A stretch of 64,000 bases of DNA, taken from Myxococcus guangdongensis (GTDB lineage Bacteria; Myxococcota; Myxococcia; Myxococcales; Myxococcaceae). The first letter of the stretch is position 1, and each line of letters starts with the position of its first letter. The notes beneath the pieces are model-generated. The model was not told the DNA's origin and ran no database searches. It saw only the letters and a list, made by a program, of their open reading frames with translations. A program made the translations under genes and the position numbers. The stretch covers positions 372,001 to 436,000 of the forward strand of contig NZ_JAJVKW010000006.1 of assembly GCF_024198255.1 (NCBI RefSeq). The letters are read 5' to 3'. Positions 40,880 to 49,446 of the stretch are shown here, one piece after another.

Positions 40880-42445
40880 ATGACCTTGTTCCCCTTGTCC
40901 CTGTTGGTGCTCGCCGCCGCGCCCCAGGTGTCCTCCGTCGTCGTCTATCCCGACCGGGCCCACGTCACGCGCACCCAGGACGTGGCGTGCCGTGGCGCCA
41001 CCACCGCTGTCTTCGAGCATGTGCCGGAGGCCGCCTCGCGCGAGAGCTTCCGCGCGCGGGCCCCTGGCGCGGACCTGGAGGGCCTCACCGCCGAGCGCCA
41101 GACGCTCGAGCAGCAGCTCTCCGCGGAGCGCCGCGAGTGGAAGACGCGGTGGGAGGCGCTGGGGCAGGAGGAGCTCGCGCTGAGCGCGGCCTCCGAGCGG
41201 GTGAAGGAGCTGGAGCGTCTGTCGGAGGGCTACACGAGCGTGGCCGTGGACCACGTCACGCGAGAGCTCACGGGGCGCAAGCCGGACACGCGCGCGTGGG
41301 CCTCGGCGTTCGACGCGGCGTTGTCGGTGCGGATGCGCGCGGTGAAGGAGTCGTGGGAGCTGGCGGAGAAGCGCCGTGGGCTGAAGCAGCGCCGCGACGA
41401 GGTCGCCGCACGGCTCTCCCAGCTGAACGCGGAGGCCTCACGCGCCGAGTACCGCGTGGAGGTGCGCTTGTCGTGTCCCGAGGGGAAGAAGACCCAGGTG
41501 TCGCTGACCTATCTGGTGGGCGGCAGCTCCTGGGAGCCGAGCTACGAGGCGCGCGCGGACGAGGCCTCGGGGACGGTGGAGTTGACGGCGCTGGCCACGG
41601 TGCGGCAGCAGACGGGCGAGGACTGGTCGGGCGCGAAGCTCCTGCTGTCCACGGCGCTGCCGCGCAAGAACGCGACGCCGCCGGAGATGGCGCCGCTGCT
41701 CGTCCGGGCGCTGAAGCAGCCCAAGGAGCGACAGGTGCTGACGGCGCGTCAGGAGGAGCGCCAGCACGTGGAGGGCGGCGTCGAGGGGGCGACGTCCTCC
41801 GGTGAGGGCCCGCGCGCGGTGTCACAAGGCGTGTCCGTGCAATGGGAGGCGGAGGAGGCGGCGCGGGTGCCCGGGGATGGCGTGGCGGTGCGCGTGGTGC
41901 TGGGGCGTCACCGCCTGCCCGCGGAGTTCTCGTGGCGCACGGCGCCCAAGCTGCACCCGGTGGTCTTCCGCGTGGCGCGGCTGGCCAACACCACGTCCTT
42001 CCCGCTCCTGCCGGGGGACGTCAGCCTCTTCCGGGGCACGGGCTTTCTGGGACGTCAGCGACTGGAGCGCGTGGCGAGCGGGCTGCCCTTCGAGCTCTCC
42101 TTCGGCATCGAGGAGGCCCTGCGCGTGACGCGCACGACGGTGGAGGAGTTGAAGCGTCCCCAGGGGCTCTTCGGGGGCAAGCAGCGCTTCCGCTACGCCT
42201 ACCGCTTCCAGCTCACCAACCTGCGCAAGGGCGAGGAGAAGGTGGTGCTGTCCGAGCACATCCCCGTCTCCGAGCTGGATGACGTGAAGGTGGAGGTGGC
42301 GCCGGAGTCGACGGCGGGCCTCTCACTGACGAAGGACGAAGGCATCGCCACCTGGCAGGTGGCGCTCGCGCCCGCGGAGACGAGGACCTTGGAGCTCGTC
42401 TTCCACGTGGACGCGCCCTCCAGCTACGTCAGCGGAGGGTTGTAG
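40880..42445 (+). CDS. mucoidy inhibitor MuiA-like protein (DUF4140/DUF4139), compact paralogue
   Basis: A 521-residue protein with a signal peptide (MTLFPLSLLVLAAAPQ), starting 15 bp after its larger paralogue; AGGAG precedes ATG. DUF4140 is marked by VVVYPDRAHVTRTQD, a coiled coil by ERQTLEQQLSAERREWKTRW, and DUF4139 by SLTYLVGGSSWEPSYEAR and QTGEDWSGAKLLLSTALP. The tail has PVSELDDVKVEV and TRTLELVFHVD. Here the two DUF4139 halves are joined directly, without the carboxypeptidase-regulatory insert of the upstream gene. Tandem MuiA pairs with different spacers suggest a heteromeric periplasmic complex; that is inference. A strong hairpin follows and probably ends the operon. Confidence 0.85.
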   Translation: MTLFPLSLLVLAAAPQVSSVVVYPDRAHVTRTQDVACRGATTAVFEHVPEAASRESFRARAPGADLEGLTAERQTLEQQLSAERREWKTRWEALGQEELALSAASERVKELERLSEGYTSVAVDHVTRELTGRKPDTRAWASAFDAALSVRMRAVKESWELAEKRRGLKQRRDEVAARLSQLNAEASRAEYRVEVRLSCPEGKKTQVSLTYLVGGSSWEPSYEARADEASGTVELTALATVRQQTGEDWSGAKLLLSTALPRKNATPPEMAPLLVRALKQPKERQVLTARQEERQHVEGGVEGATSSGEGPRAVSQGVSVQWEAEEAARVPGDGVAVRVVLGRHRLPAEFSWRTAPKLHPVVFRVARLANTTSFPLLPGDVSLFRGTGFLGRQRLERVASGLPFELSFGIEEALRVTRTTVEELKRPQGLFGGKQRFRYAYRFQLTNLRKGEEKVVLSEHIPVSELDDVKVEVAPESTAGLSLTKDEGIATWQVALAPAETRTLELVFHVDAPSSYVSGGL

Positions 42446-42452
42446 GGACGCT

Positions 42453-42490
42453 CGCGGAGGAGCCATCCTGGGGAGTGTGGCTCCTCCGCG
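42453..42490. terminator. hairpin terminator after MuiA-like pair
   Basis: Perfect 13-bp stem (CGCGGAGGAGCCA at 42453-42465, complement at 42478-42490) with a 12-nt loop, 8 bp after the stop codon; no U-tract. Confidence 0.6.
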
Positions 42491-42544
42491 GGCGGCGTCG
42501 TCCCGGCCTCGTTTCCCTGGCCTGCCGGTGGAAAGGACGCTTGG

Positions 42545-43141
42545 ATGACGCGCATGTCCTTGCTGCTGCCGGACCCGGACCGCGCGCTGAACGAAGCCAA
42601 CCCGCTGGTCATCACGCTCGATGACCTGCTCAACGAGCAGGAGTGTCAGGAGCTGGTGGAGCGAATCGAGGCGCTGGGGCCCTCGGCCGCGCCCGTCACC
42701 ACGTCGCAGGGCATGGTGATGCGCCCCGACATCCGCAACAACTCCCGGGTGATGTTCGATGACCCGGAGCTGGCGGACCTGCTGCACCAGCGCATCCTCA
42801 CCCACGTGCCCCGCAGGCTGGAGCGCACCTGGGAGCTGTGCGGCGCCAACGAGCGGCTGCGCTGCTACCGCTACGAGGCGGGGGAGTACTTCGCGCCGCA
42901 CTACGACGGCGCCTTCGTTCGGGACAGGAACGAGCGCAGCCTGCTCACGTACCTGGTGTACCTGAACGACGGGGCCGAGGGCGGCGCGACGAACTTCCTC
43001 GACCTGGGGCGCTCGGTGGCGCCCCGCAGGGGGATGGCGCTCGTCTTCAACCACCACCTGTACCACGAGGGCGCGACGGTGACGGGCGGCCTCAAGTACG
43101 TGCTGCGCACGGACCTGATGTACCGCCGCGCGCTGCCCTGA
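42545..43141 (+). CDS. 2OG-Fe(II) oxygenase, prolyl-4-hydroxylase type
   Basis: A 198-residue cytoplasmic dioxygenase with a GGAAAGGA Shine-Dalgarno before ATG 42545. The double-stranded beta-helix carries the HxD...H iron triad, H119 and D121 (APHYDGAF) and H174 (YHEG). K184 (GGLKYVLRTD) binds the 2-oxoglutarate carboxylate. The YRYEAGEYF and LTYLVYLND strands are typical of P4Hc/PKHD-type enzymes. Members hydroxylate prolyl or other residues in proteins or small molecules; the substrate is unknown. Immediate neighbours offer no hint. Confidence 0.85.
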   Translation: MTRMSLLLPDPDRALNEANPLVITLDDLLNEQECQELVERIEALGPSAAPVTTSQGMVMRPDIRNNSRVMFDDPELADLLHQRILTHVPRRLERTWELCGANERLRCYRYEAGEYFAPHYDGAFVRDRNERSLLTYLVYLNDGAEGGATNFLDLGRSVAPRRGMALVFNHHLYHEGATVTGGLKYVLRTDLMYRRALP

Positions 43142-43148
43142 GGGCGCA

Positions 43149-43166
43149 CCTCACCAGTTGGTGAGG
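43149..43166. terminator. small hairpin between convergent genes
   Basis: CCTCACC and GGTGAGG arms with an AGTT loop, 8 bp after the prolyl-hydroxylase stop and overlapping the last codons of the convergent SDR gene. Confidence 0.4.
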
Positions 43167-44734
43167 CGGTAGTCCTTGAAGAAGTTGCCCCAGGAGTAGT
43201 CGCCGGTGTTCTCGGCGGTGGTGACGGGGTCGATGATGCGCGCCGCGCCGTCGATGATGTCCAGGGGCGGCTGGAAGTCCAGGTCCTCCACCTTGCGCTG
43301 CGAGAACACGGCGGGGTCCTCGTCGGTGACCCAGCCGGTGTCCACCGCGTTCATGTAGATGCGGTCCTTGGCGTAGTCCGCCGCGGACGTCAGCGTCATC
43401 ATGTTCAGCGCGGCCTTGGCCATGTTGGTGTGCGGGTGGCGGTCCGTCTTCGTCCCGCGCGAGAAGCTGCCCTCCATGGCGGACACGTTGACGATGTGGC
43501 CCGGCGTGGTGCGGTTGCGCGTCATCAGCGGCTTGAGCTTGCCGCAGAGGATGAAGGGCGCCACCGCGTTCACCAGGTGCACCTCCAGCATCTCCGCCGT
43601 GGACACGTCCGCGAGCTTCATCCGCCACGAGTTCATGTCGCGCAGGTCCACCTGCTGCTCGTCCGCGTCCAGCCGGCCCTGGGGGAACAGGGCGCTGGTG
43701 TCACCCTCGTTCTCCAGCGCGTACGGCAGGAGCGACAGCGCGGCGGACGAGTGGATGCCCAGCGCGGGGTCGCTGCTTCGCCACGAGGTGGTCATCGCGG
43801 AGGGCTCCGTGCCACCCGCGCCGAGAAGGGGGTTGAGCTCGGTGAGGCAGGCCCGGTGGCTGGCGAGCAGCGGGCGGGCCGCCTCGGGCAGCTCCTCGAA
43901 TCGGCGCAGCTCCCCCTCGAGCAGGTGGGCGTAGAAGCCGGGGGGCCGACGCACCGTCTGCGCCGCGTTGTTGATGAGGATGTCCAGCCGCGCGTGCGTC
44001 TGCTCGATGTGCCGGGCGAAGATCTCCACGCTGGGCGCGTGGCGCAGGTCCAACCCGTGGATGTGCAGCCGGTGGGACCACTCGGCGAAGTCCGGCTCCA
44101 GCATGTAGCGCCGCGCCGAGTCCTGGGGGAAGCGCGTGGTGGCGATGACGGTGGCGCCCGAGCGCAGCAGCATCAGCGACGCCTGGAAGCCAATCTTCAC
44201 CCGCGCGCCGGTGATGAGCGCGACCTTGCCGGACAAGGGCGCGCGCTGGGTGCGCTTGGCGTAGTTGAAGTCCGCGCACTCGATGCACATCGCGTCGTAG
44301 AAGAAGTGCAGCTTGCGGTACTCCGCCTTGCACACGTAGCACTTGCGCGGCACCTCCAGCAGCCGCTCGGGCCCCTCCTCGACGGGGAGTTCGCCGGCGG
44401 GCAGCAGGGGCGCGTTGAAGATGGGGGCGCGGCGCATCGTGCGGATGCGGGTGCTGGCGCGCACCTCCCGGTCCTTGGCCTGCTTGTCGTGGCGCTTCTC
44501 GCGCCGCAGGGCCTTCTCCAGGCGGGACTTCGCGGTGCGGTCCGGCATGACGATGCGGCCGGCGGCGATGAGCAGGGCGCGCTTGTCCTCCTCGGGCAGC
44601 TTGGCGAGGAGGATGCGGTCGTCCGCCATGGCCTCGAGGAGGCGGGTGCACCGACGGACCTCGTCGAGCGAGGCGGGGGCTTCGGGGGGCGGGGCGGCGT
44701 CGAGCGCGGGCGAGGTTGTCTCAGCGTCCTTCAT
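43151..44734 (-). CDS. short-chain dehydrogenase/reductase with N-terminal extension and zinc ribbon
   Basis: A 527-residue oxidoreductase, about twice a typical SDR. Residues 1-130 are a charged helical extension. A zinc-ribbon follows with C132/C135 (CYVC) and C150/C153 (CIEC). The SDR Rossmann part starts with VALITGARVKIG (TGxxxxxG, residues 175-182) and includes the NNAAQ motif. The active-site Ser lies in NVSAMEGSF. The Lys appears as TNMAK, so the usual YxxxK Tyr is replaced by Thr. That may be a family trait or indicate altered chemistry. A long insertion (about residues 290-400) separates NNAA from the catalytic region. The function is unknown; metal plus NAD(P) binding is expected. 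Confidence 0.8.
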   Translation of the reverse strand: MKDAETTSPALDAAPPPEAPASLDEVRRCTRLLEAMADDRILLAKLPEEDKRALLIAAGRIVMPDRTAKSRLEKALRREKRHDKQAKDREVRASTRIRTMRRAPIFNAPLLPAGELPVEEGPERLLEVPRKCYVCKAEYRKLHFFYDAMCIECADFNYAKRTQRAPLSGKVALITGARVKIGFQASLMLLRSGATVIATTRFPQDSARRYMLEPDFAEWSHRLHIHGLDLRHAPSVEIFARHIEQTHARLDILINNAAQTVRRPPGFYAHLLEGELRRFEELPEAARPLLASHRACLTELNPLLGAGGTEPSAMTTSWRSSDPALGIHSSAALSLLPYALENEGDTSALFPQGRLDADEQQVDLRDMNSWRMKLADVSTAEMLEVHLVNAVAPFILCGKLKPLMTRNRTTPGHIVNVSAMEGSFSRGTKTDRHPHTNMAKAALNMMTLTSAADYAKDRIYMNAVDTGWVTDEDPAVFSQRKVEDLDFQPPLDIIDGAARIIDPVTTAENTGDYSWGNFFKDYRLTNW

Positions 44735-44787
44735 GGCCGTCGGTGCATATCCCGGCAGGGGGCCTCGAAGAAAGGACCGCTCGCGGG

Positions 44788-44805
44788 CCCTCCCTGGAAG
44801 GAGGG
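44788..44805. terminator. hairpin downstream of GIN-domain gene
   Basis: CCCTCC and GGAGGG arms with a 6-nt loop, about 15 bp past the GIN-domain stop on the minus strand and before the SDR start. Confidence 0.4.
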
Positions 44806-44819
44806 GGGACGGCCGGGCG

Positions 44820-45659
44820 TCAGTGCCAGATGACCCGGCCGCCGCCGTCCACGTCGATGTCCCGCAGGGCGGCGCTCCCCCAGAGCTCCACGTCCCCCGA
44901 GCCCTCGATGGAGACCTTCACGCTGCCCCCCGCGACGCTCGCTGCCACGTCCCCGGAGCCCTCCACCCGCACGTCCAGGTGGACGGCCTCGAGGGGCCGG
45001 GCCTCCAGGTCGCCGCTGCCCGACAGGCGGGTGTCCAGCCGCTCGGCCCGGCCCGCGAGCCGCGTCGTCCCGGAGCCGTCGCTCGTCACCCGCACGGCGT
45101 CGGCGGCGCCCGACCAGGACACCTCGCCGGAGCCGGACAGGTGCAGCGCCACCGCCTGGGCGACCATCGACTCCGGCATGCACACCTTCAGCTCCCCGGA
45201 GCCCTCCAGGTGGGCCTCCAGCACGCGGGCCGCGCCGCAGTAGCTGAGCCTCCCGGAGCCCTCGGCGCGGAGGCGCACGTGCTCGGCCTGCTGGCCGAGG
45301 AAGCCGTCCACCCGCACCTGGCCCGAGCCGGAGAGCGAGGCGCCGGTGAGGCGCGGCAGGGTGACGTCCACGTGCGCGGGGCCTTGGGGGTCCAGGTTGC
45401 CGTCCGTCTCGATGCGCAGCGTCCCGTCGGACTGGACGAAGGCGCGCACGTTGTCCTGGAGGTTGGAGTCCAGCGTCACCTCCACGGCGGGGGTGGCGCC
45501 CTCTCGCACGCGCACGTCCAGGTTGCCCTCGTACGCCACGGACTCGAAGCCCTCCACGCCCCGGGCCTCCGTCACGGTGTCGCCGTTGCCGCGCTCGTAG
45601 ACGTCACACCCCGTCACCCCGCCCACCGTGAGCAGCACCGCCGCCGCGCGCATCCACAT
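44820..45659 (-). CDS. GIN-domain (DUF2807) lipoprotein
   Basis: A 279-residue lipoprotein; ATG 45659 follows GGGGGAG and gives lipobox GVTGC. The mature protein is a repetitive beta-helix of the DUF2807/GIN type. Units ending in SGSG (LSGSGQVRV, LRAEGSGRLSY, LSGSGEVSW, LSGSGDLEA, VEGSGDVAA, IEGSGDVEL) are spaced about 20 residues apart. The N-terminal FESVAYEGNLDVRVREG matches the start of the domain. GIN-domain proteins are putative auto-transporter-adhesin-head-like binders in the envelope of many Gram-negative bacteria. It lies 65 bp downstream of the GT87-like gene on the same strand. Confidence 0.85.
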   Translation of the reverse strand: MWMRAAAVLLTVGGVTGCDVYERGNGDTVTEARGVEGFESVAYEGNLDVRVREGATPAVEVTLDSNLQDNVRAFVQSDGTLRIETDGNLDPQGPAHVDVTLPRLTGASLSGSGQVRVDGFLGQQAEHVRLRAEGSGRLSYCGAARVLEAHLEGSGELKVCMPESMVAQAVALHLSGSGEVSWSGAADAVRVTSDGSGTTRLAGRAERLDTRLSGSGDLEARPLEAVHLDVRVEGSGDVAASVAGGSVKVSIEGSGDVELWGSAALRDIDVDGGGRVIWH

Positions 45660-45724
45660 GTTCGTGTCTCCCCCGGGCAGGTGCCCGCGTCCGGGACCTG
45701 GAACACCGGCCGCGGGGGAAACTG

Positions 45725-47104
45725 TCACCGGGCGGGTGTGGGCGCCGAGGGCAGGCGCGAGGCGGCCACCGCCAGGCACAGGGTGGCCACGACGAAGTAG
45801 TAGTAGTTGCAGAACGCCTGTTTGTTGAAGGCGAAGAAGGTGGCGTAGGTGAGCCCGGTGGCGGCGGCGAAGCCCGCGGGGGTGCGGGGCGCGCGCCACA
45901 GGCCCAGGCCCAGCACGGCGGCCACGGCGGCGAACGGAATCCAGAGGGGCGGGGGAGCGTGCCCCTTGGCCACCCAGGCGGCCAGATAGCTCAGCGAGTC
46001 GACGCGGAACGGCTGGTGGACGTGCAGCGCCACCACGCTGTGGAAGAACGCCTTCGGGTCCAGCAGCGCGAGGGGGAGGCTGACGGCCAGCGCGGTGGCG
46101 CCCGCGCGCCACAAAAAGCCCCAGAGCTGCTGGCGGGGCTCGGGCAGGAGCAGCAGCGCCAGCGGCAGCAGGAACACCGTGTGCTGCTTGATGGCGAGCG
46201 TCAGCCCGAAGACGTACGGCAGCGCGCGAGGCAAGCGCACGGCGCAGAAGACCGTCGCCGACAACAGCAGCACCAGGAAGGGCTCCGTCCAGGACTGCTC
46301 CAGCACGAAGAAGCCGCGCGGCGTGAGCAGGTACAGCGCCGCGGCGCCCGCGCCCAGCCGACCGCCACGGGTCCAGGCCATGAGTCCGGCGGCGAGCGCG
46401 GTGGCCAGGAGCTGGGCGAAGCGCGGGTCCGTCGCCAGCGCGCGGCCGAGGGTGGCGAACATCAGGCTCAGGGGCGGGTAGGGGAAGCCGAACAGCAGGC
46501 GCCCATCCTTCACGAGCCCCTCGCCGTACCAGTGCCCATGGCCGTAGATGTTGGGGAACGTCATGGCGTACGGGTTCTGGCCGCGCAGCAGCGCGTCCGC
46601 GCCTTGGGCCTGGAACACGAGCACGTCGATGTGCGGCGAGGGCGCGTGGCGCAGAATCCAGAGCCCCAGGAGCAGGTACACCCCGAGGAGCGCGGGCACG
46701 CCGATTTTGCGCAGCCAGTCCGGGCCCGCCAGCAGCGCGCCAGCGATGAGCGCCGCGGCCGCCAGCCGCTCGTGGAACTGGGCGAAGGGCCAGGGCCCCT
46801 GGAGCCTGAGCGCGGACGACGGGTAGTCGGTGAGGAGGACCTGGAGCTGCAGGAGCAACCCCAGGCCCAGTCCCAGCGCGAGCGCCACTTCACCCCACGC
46901 CCACGGCCGCGAGAGGCCGGGGCCCGCCACGGCCAACAGGCACAGGCCCAGCGTCAGCGTGAGGCCTCGCAGGGCCGCCTCCAGCAGCGTGCCGTTGCTG
47001 AGCTGGAGCGTCAGCGCCAGCACCACGGCGGCGGCCAGGCAGGAGAAGGGGAGACGCCAGGGGTCGATGAGGTCGCGCGTGGTGGGAGACGGGAGGCCGT
47101 CCAT
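45725..47104 (-). CDS. polytopic membrane glycosyltransferase-like protein (GT87/DUF2029 type)
   Basis: A 459-residue inner-membrane protein; ATG 47104 is the first sensible start, since the frame extends further without support. It has ten or more hydrophobic segments. After about 165 residues the first loop carries PSPHIDVLVFQAQGADALL and RGQNPYAMTFPNIYG, a DUF2029/GT-C signature with the catalytic-type acidic residue after a membrane helix (HIDV). GT-C enzymes transfer sugars from polyprenyl phosphate donors in the periplasm. Donor and acceptor are unknown. It is divergent from the downstream lipoprotein over 90 bp. Confidence 0.75.
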   Translation of the reverse strand: MDGLPSPTTRDLIDPWRLPFSCLAAAVVLALTLQLSNGTLLEAALRGLTLTLGLCLLAVAGPGLSRPWAWGEVALALGLGLGLLLQLQVLLTDYPSSALRLQGPWPFAQFHERLAAAALIAGALLAGPDWLRKIGVPALLGVYLLLGLWILRHAPSPHIDVLVFQAQGADALLRGQNPYAMTFPNIYGHGHWYGEGLVKDGRLLFGFPYPPLSLMFATLGRALATDPRFAQLLATALAAGLMAWTRGGRLGAGAAALYLLTPRGFFVLEQSWTEPFLVLLLSATVFCAVRLPRALPYVFGLTLAIKQHTVFLLPLALLLLPEPRQQLWGFLWRAGATALAVSLPLALLDPKAFFHSVVALHVHQPFRVDSLSYLAAWVAKGHAPPPLWIPFAAVAAVLGLGLWRAPRTPAGFAAATGLTYATFFAFNKQAFCNYYYFVVATLCLAVAASRLPSAPTPAR

Positions 47105-47194
47105 CCGGCGTCTTATACTCCACGTGCGTCTGTCGTCATCCTTGGTGGCGGCGGTCCTGATAGGCTTCACCGCCTTCCGGGGACTCGAGGTCGC

Positions 47195-47926
47195 ATGCGC
47201 CACGCGGTGTTCGTGATGTTGCTGCTGACGGTGGGGGGCTGCCGACGAAAGGAAACCCCACGCATCGAGAAGGTGGGGCCCGCGGAGCTCACCCACCAGC
47301 GCTCCTGTGAGTGGCTCGACTGGGAGAACAACTCCTGTCGGGCGGACTCCGTGCTGCGCGCGGGCGAGGTCCGCTTCGAGCAGGTCACCTTCGTCGACGC
47401 GAGCCCGGGCAAGACGCGGGCCCTCGTCGGGCAGTTGCGCGGGGCCAGTTCGCTCGTGGACCTGCGCACCGGGGACACGCTGCTCCGCTTCTCGCCGCAC
47501 ACCTCGACGCGCGCGTGGTGCGGCGATTCGCGGCTGGTGGTGTCCTCACCCCTGGCGGACTTCGGAAGCTCCCAGGGGTTCCTGGGCACCACGCTGGAGG
47601 TCTTTGGGTTCGCCAAGGACGCGGCCCCCCAGCGCGCCGTGCTGCACCGGGGGCTCCGGGCCGTGCCCAGGATGTCCTGCGGCCCCGGGGACTCGCTGGC
47701 GTTCATCGTGTCCGGGACGCGCGGCGAGGCGCCCATCGAGCTGTATCAATGGAGCCCGAAGGAAGGCTCGAAGCTCCTGGATACCTGGGCAGGTGAGATT
47801 GAAAACGGCGATTCATCGGACCTCGATATTTCCTGGGATTCATCAGGGCAGCCGCGGTGGTGCGCGTGGGTCCGGCCGTACAGCGTGAACCGCTGCGTGC
47901 CTCCGGTGCGCCCGGTCGCCCGGTGA
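47195..47926 (+). CDS. lipoprotein of unknown function
   Basis: A 243-residue lipoprotein; ATG 47195 gives MRHAVFVMLLLTVGGC with lipobox TVGGC. The body consists of short beta strands (RALVGQLRGASSLVDLRTG, RLVVSSPLADF, ELYQWSPKEGSK, SWDSSGQPRWCAWVRP), suggestive of a WD40/TolB-like propeller sampled a few blades at a time. Six scattered Cys residues may form disulfides. The last 120 bp (47780-47840) are noticeably A/T-richer than the rest. No ligand is evident. Confidence 0.7.
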   Translation: MRHAVFVMLLLTVGGCRRKETPRIEKVGPAELTHQRSCEWLDWENNSCRADSVLRAGEVRFEQVTFVDASPGKTRALVGQLRGASSLVDLRTGDTLLRFSPHTSTRAWCGDSRLVVSSPLADFGSSQGFLGTTLEVFGFAKDAAPQRAVLHRGLRAVPRMSCGPGDSLAFIVSGTRGEAPIELYQWSPKEGSKLLDTWAGEIENGDSSDLDISWDSSGQPRWCAWVRPYSVNRCVPPVRPVAR

Positions 47927-48016
47927 GCACGCCGTGAAAAAGTGACACCCTGGCGAAGGCTTCGAGCCGAGCGCGTTCAGCCGCCGGCCGGCCGCCGTGA
48001 GCCAGGAGACGACATC

Positions 48017-49384
48017 ATGAAGACGCGAGTGCTGTGTGCCACGCTGGGATTGCTGGCGCTGGGAGCCCAGGGGTGTGGGGACGATGCGCCTGCCGCGAAG
48101 AGCTGGGAGGTGGGCTCGGGGTTGCGGCTGGACGACGGCGACGTCGTCAGCGTGGTGTACGGCTCGGGGCCGGGCACGGTGGTGGAGGGCAATGACTCGC
48201 GGCTCACGGACGCGCGAGCGCCCCTGGCCGGGAGCGCGAGCTACATCCAGAACGGGACGCAGCCGCAGCAGGCCTCGCTGTCGCTGACGGGCAGCGCCAC
48301 CACGACGGCGGGACACTTCGTCGACGCGACGGCCGCTGTCGCCGCGCCCGTGCCGCTGCTGCGCGTGACGAACACGAGCACCACGCCGGCCTGGACCGCG
48401 TTGCCGCTGCTCTCCGTCGACTCGGCCGGTGGGCTGGTGGCGCGGGGGGAGTTGGGGCAGGGCGTGGTCCCCATGAGCGGCGGGGGCCTGCGGCTGATGT
48501 GGGTTCCCTCGAAGGGCGCGTTCCGCGCGGGCACCGTGACCGCCGCGGAGTGGGACGAGAGCAACGTGGGGGTGTACTCCTGGGCGGGCGGGGCCAACAG
48601 CCGCGCGAGCGCGTATGGCTCCTTCTCGTTCGGTGATGCGTGTGTCGCCTCCGGTGTGGTCGCGACGTGCTTCGGCTCGTCGAACCAGTCGACGGGCTCG
48701 GCGAGCTTCGCCAGCGGCGTGGCGAGCACGGCGAGCGGCTTCACCTCGGTGGCGATGGGCTACACCAACAGCGCGACGGGGCAGGGCTCCATCGCGCTGG
48801 GGTACCGCGTCGACGCGAACGCGGACTACAGCACGGCCATGGGACAGCGGGCCTCGTCGGGAGGCTTCAAGGGCTCGTTCATCTGGGCGGACCAGTCGTC
48901 CACCAACGTCATCTCCAACACCGCCGACCACCAGTTCCTGGTGCGCGCCTCCGGTGGCATCCAGCTGCGCACCAACGCCACGGCGACCACGGGGTGCAAC
49001 CTGCCGGCGGGCTCCGGCGTGTTCTCCTGCACGTCGGACCGGAACCAGAAGGAGGACTTCCGGACGGTGGACGGCGAGCTGCTCCTGGAGAAGGTGGCGC
49101 GGCTGCCTGTGGAGAGCTGGCGCTACAAGGAGGAGTCGCGTGGCGTGCGTCACGTGGGGCCGGTGGCGCAGGACTTCCGCGCCGCGTTCGGCCTGGGCAC
49201 GGATGACACCAGCATCGGCATGCTCGACATCGACGGCGTCAACATGGTCGCCATCCAGGCGCTGGAGCGGCGCACCCGTCAGCTCCGTGAGCGCGACGTG
49301 GAGGTCGACGCGCTGAAGGCGGAGCTGGCGGAGCTGCGCCGCAGCGTGGCCGAGCTGAAGGCGGCGATGCCCCGCGCGCGCTGA
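48017..49384 (+). CDS. YadA-head-like lipoprotein with C-terminal S74 intramolecular chaperone
   Basis: A 455-residue protein; ATG 48017 follows AGGAG and gives lipobox GAQGC. Residues about 200-290 are a left-handed beta-roll rich in small Ala/Gly/Ser repeats (NSRASAYGSFSFGDACVASG, GSASFASGVASTASGFTSVA, MGYTNSATGQGSIALGYR), as in the heads of trimeric autotransporters. The C-terminal 120 residues begin TSDRNQKEDFRTVDGELLLE. They continue with GVRHVGPVAQDFRAAFG and DGVNMVAIQALERR, an S74/intramolecular chaperone of endosialidase domain, and end in a coiled coil. S74 domains trimerise and then self-cleave in phage tail fibres; the Ser/Lys at the SDRNQK site would be the cleavage pair. It sits convergent with the eCIS operon (62 bp away), so a surface spike or fibre role is plausible. 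Confidence 0.8.
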   Translation: MKTRVLCATLGLLALGAQGCGDDAPAAKSWEVGSGLRLDDGDVVSVVYGSGPGTVVEGNDSRLTDARAPLAGSASYIQNGTQPQQASLSLTGSATTTAGHFVDATAAVAAPVPLLRVTNTSTTPAWTALPLLSVDSAGGLVARGELGQGVVPMSGGGLRLMWVPSKGAFRAGTVTAAEWDESNVGVYSWAGGANSRASAYGSFSFGDACVASGVVATCFGSSNQSTGSASFASGVASTASGFTSVAMGYTNSATGQGSIALGYRVDANADYSTAMGQRASSGGFKGSFIWADQSSTNVISNTADHQFLVRASGGIQLRTNATATTGCNLPAGSGVFSCTSDRNQKEDFRTVDGELLLEKVARLPVESWRYKEESRGVRHVGPVAQDFRAAFGLGTDDTSIGMLDIDGVNMVAIQALERRTRQLRERDVEVDALKAELAELRRSVAELKAAMPRAR

Positions 49385-49406
49385 GGCGACGCGCCTTGCG
49401 TCGACG

Positions 49407-49438
49407 AGGGCCCGGGCCGATGCATGGCGCCGGGCCCT
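49407..49438. terminator. bidirectional hairpin between fibre-like gene and eCIS operon
   Basis: Perfect 9-bp stem (AGGGCCCGG at 49407-49415, complement at 49430-49438); an inner GCC/GGC pair can extend it. It lies between the convergent stops at 49384 and 49447 and marks the 3' end of the eCIS operon. Confidence 0.6.
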
Positions 49439-49446
49439 TCGCGTGT

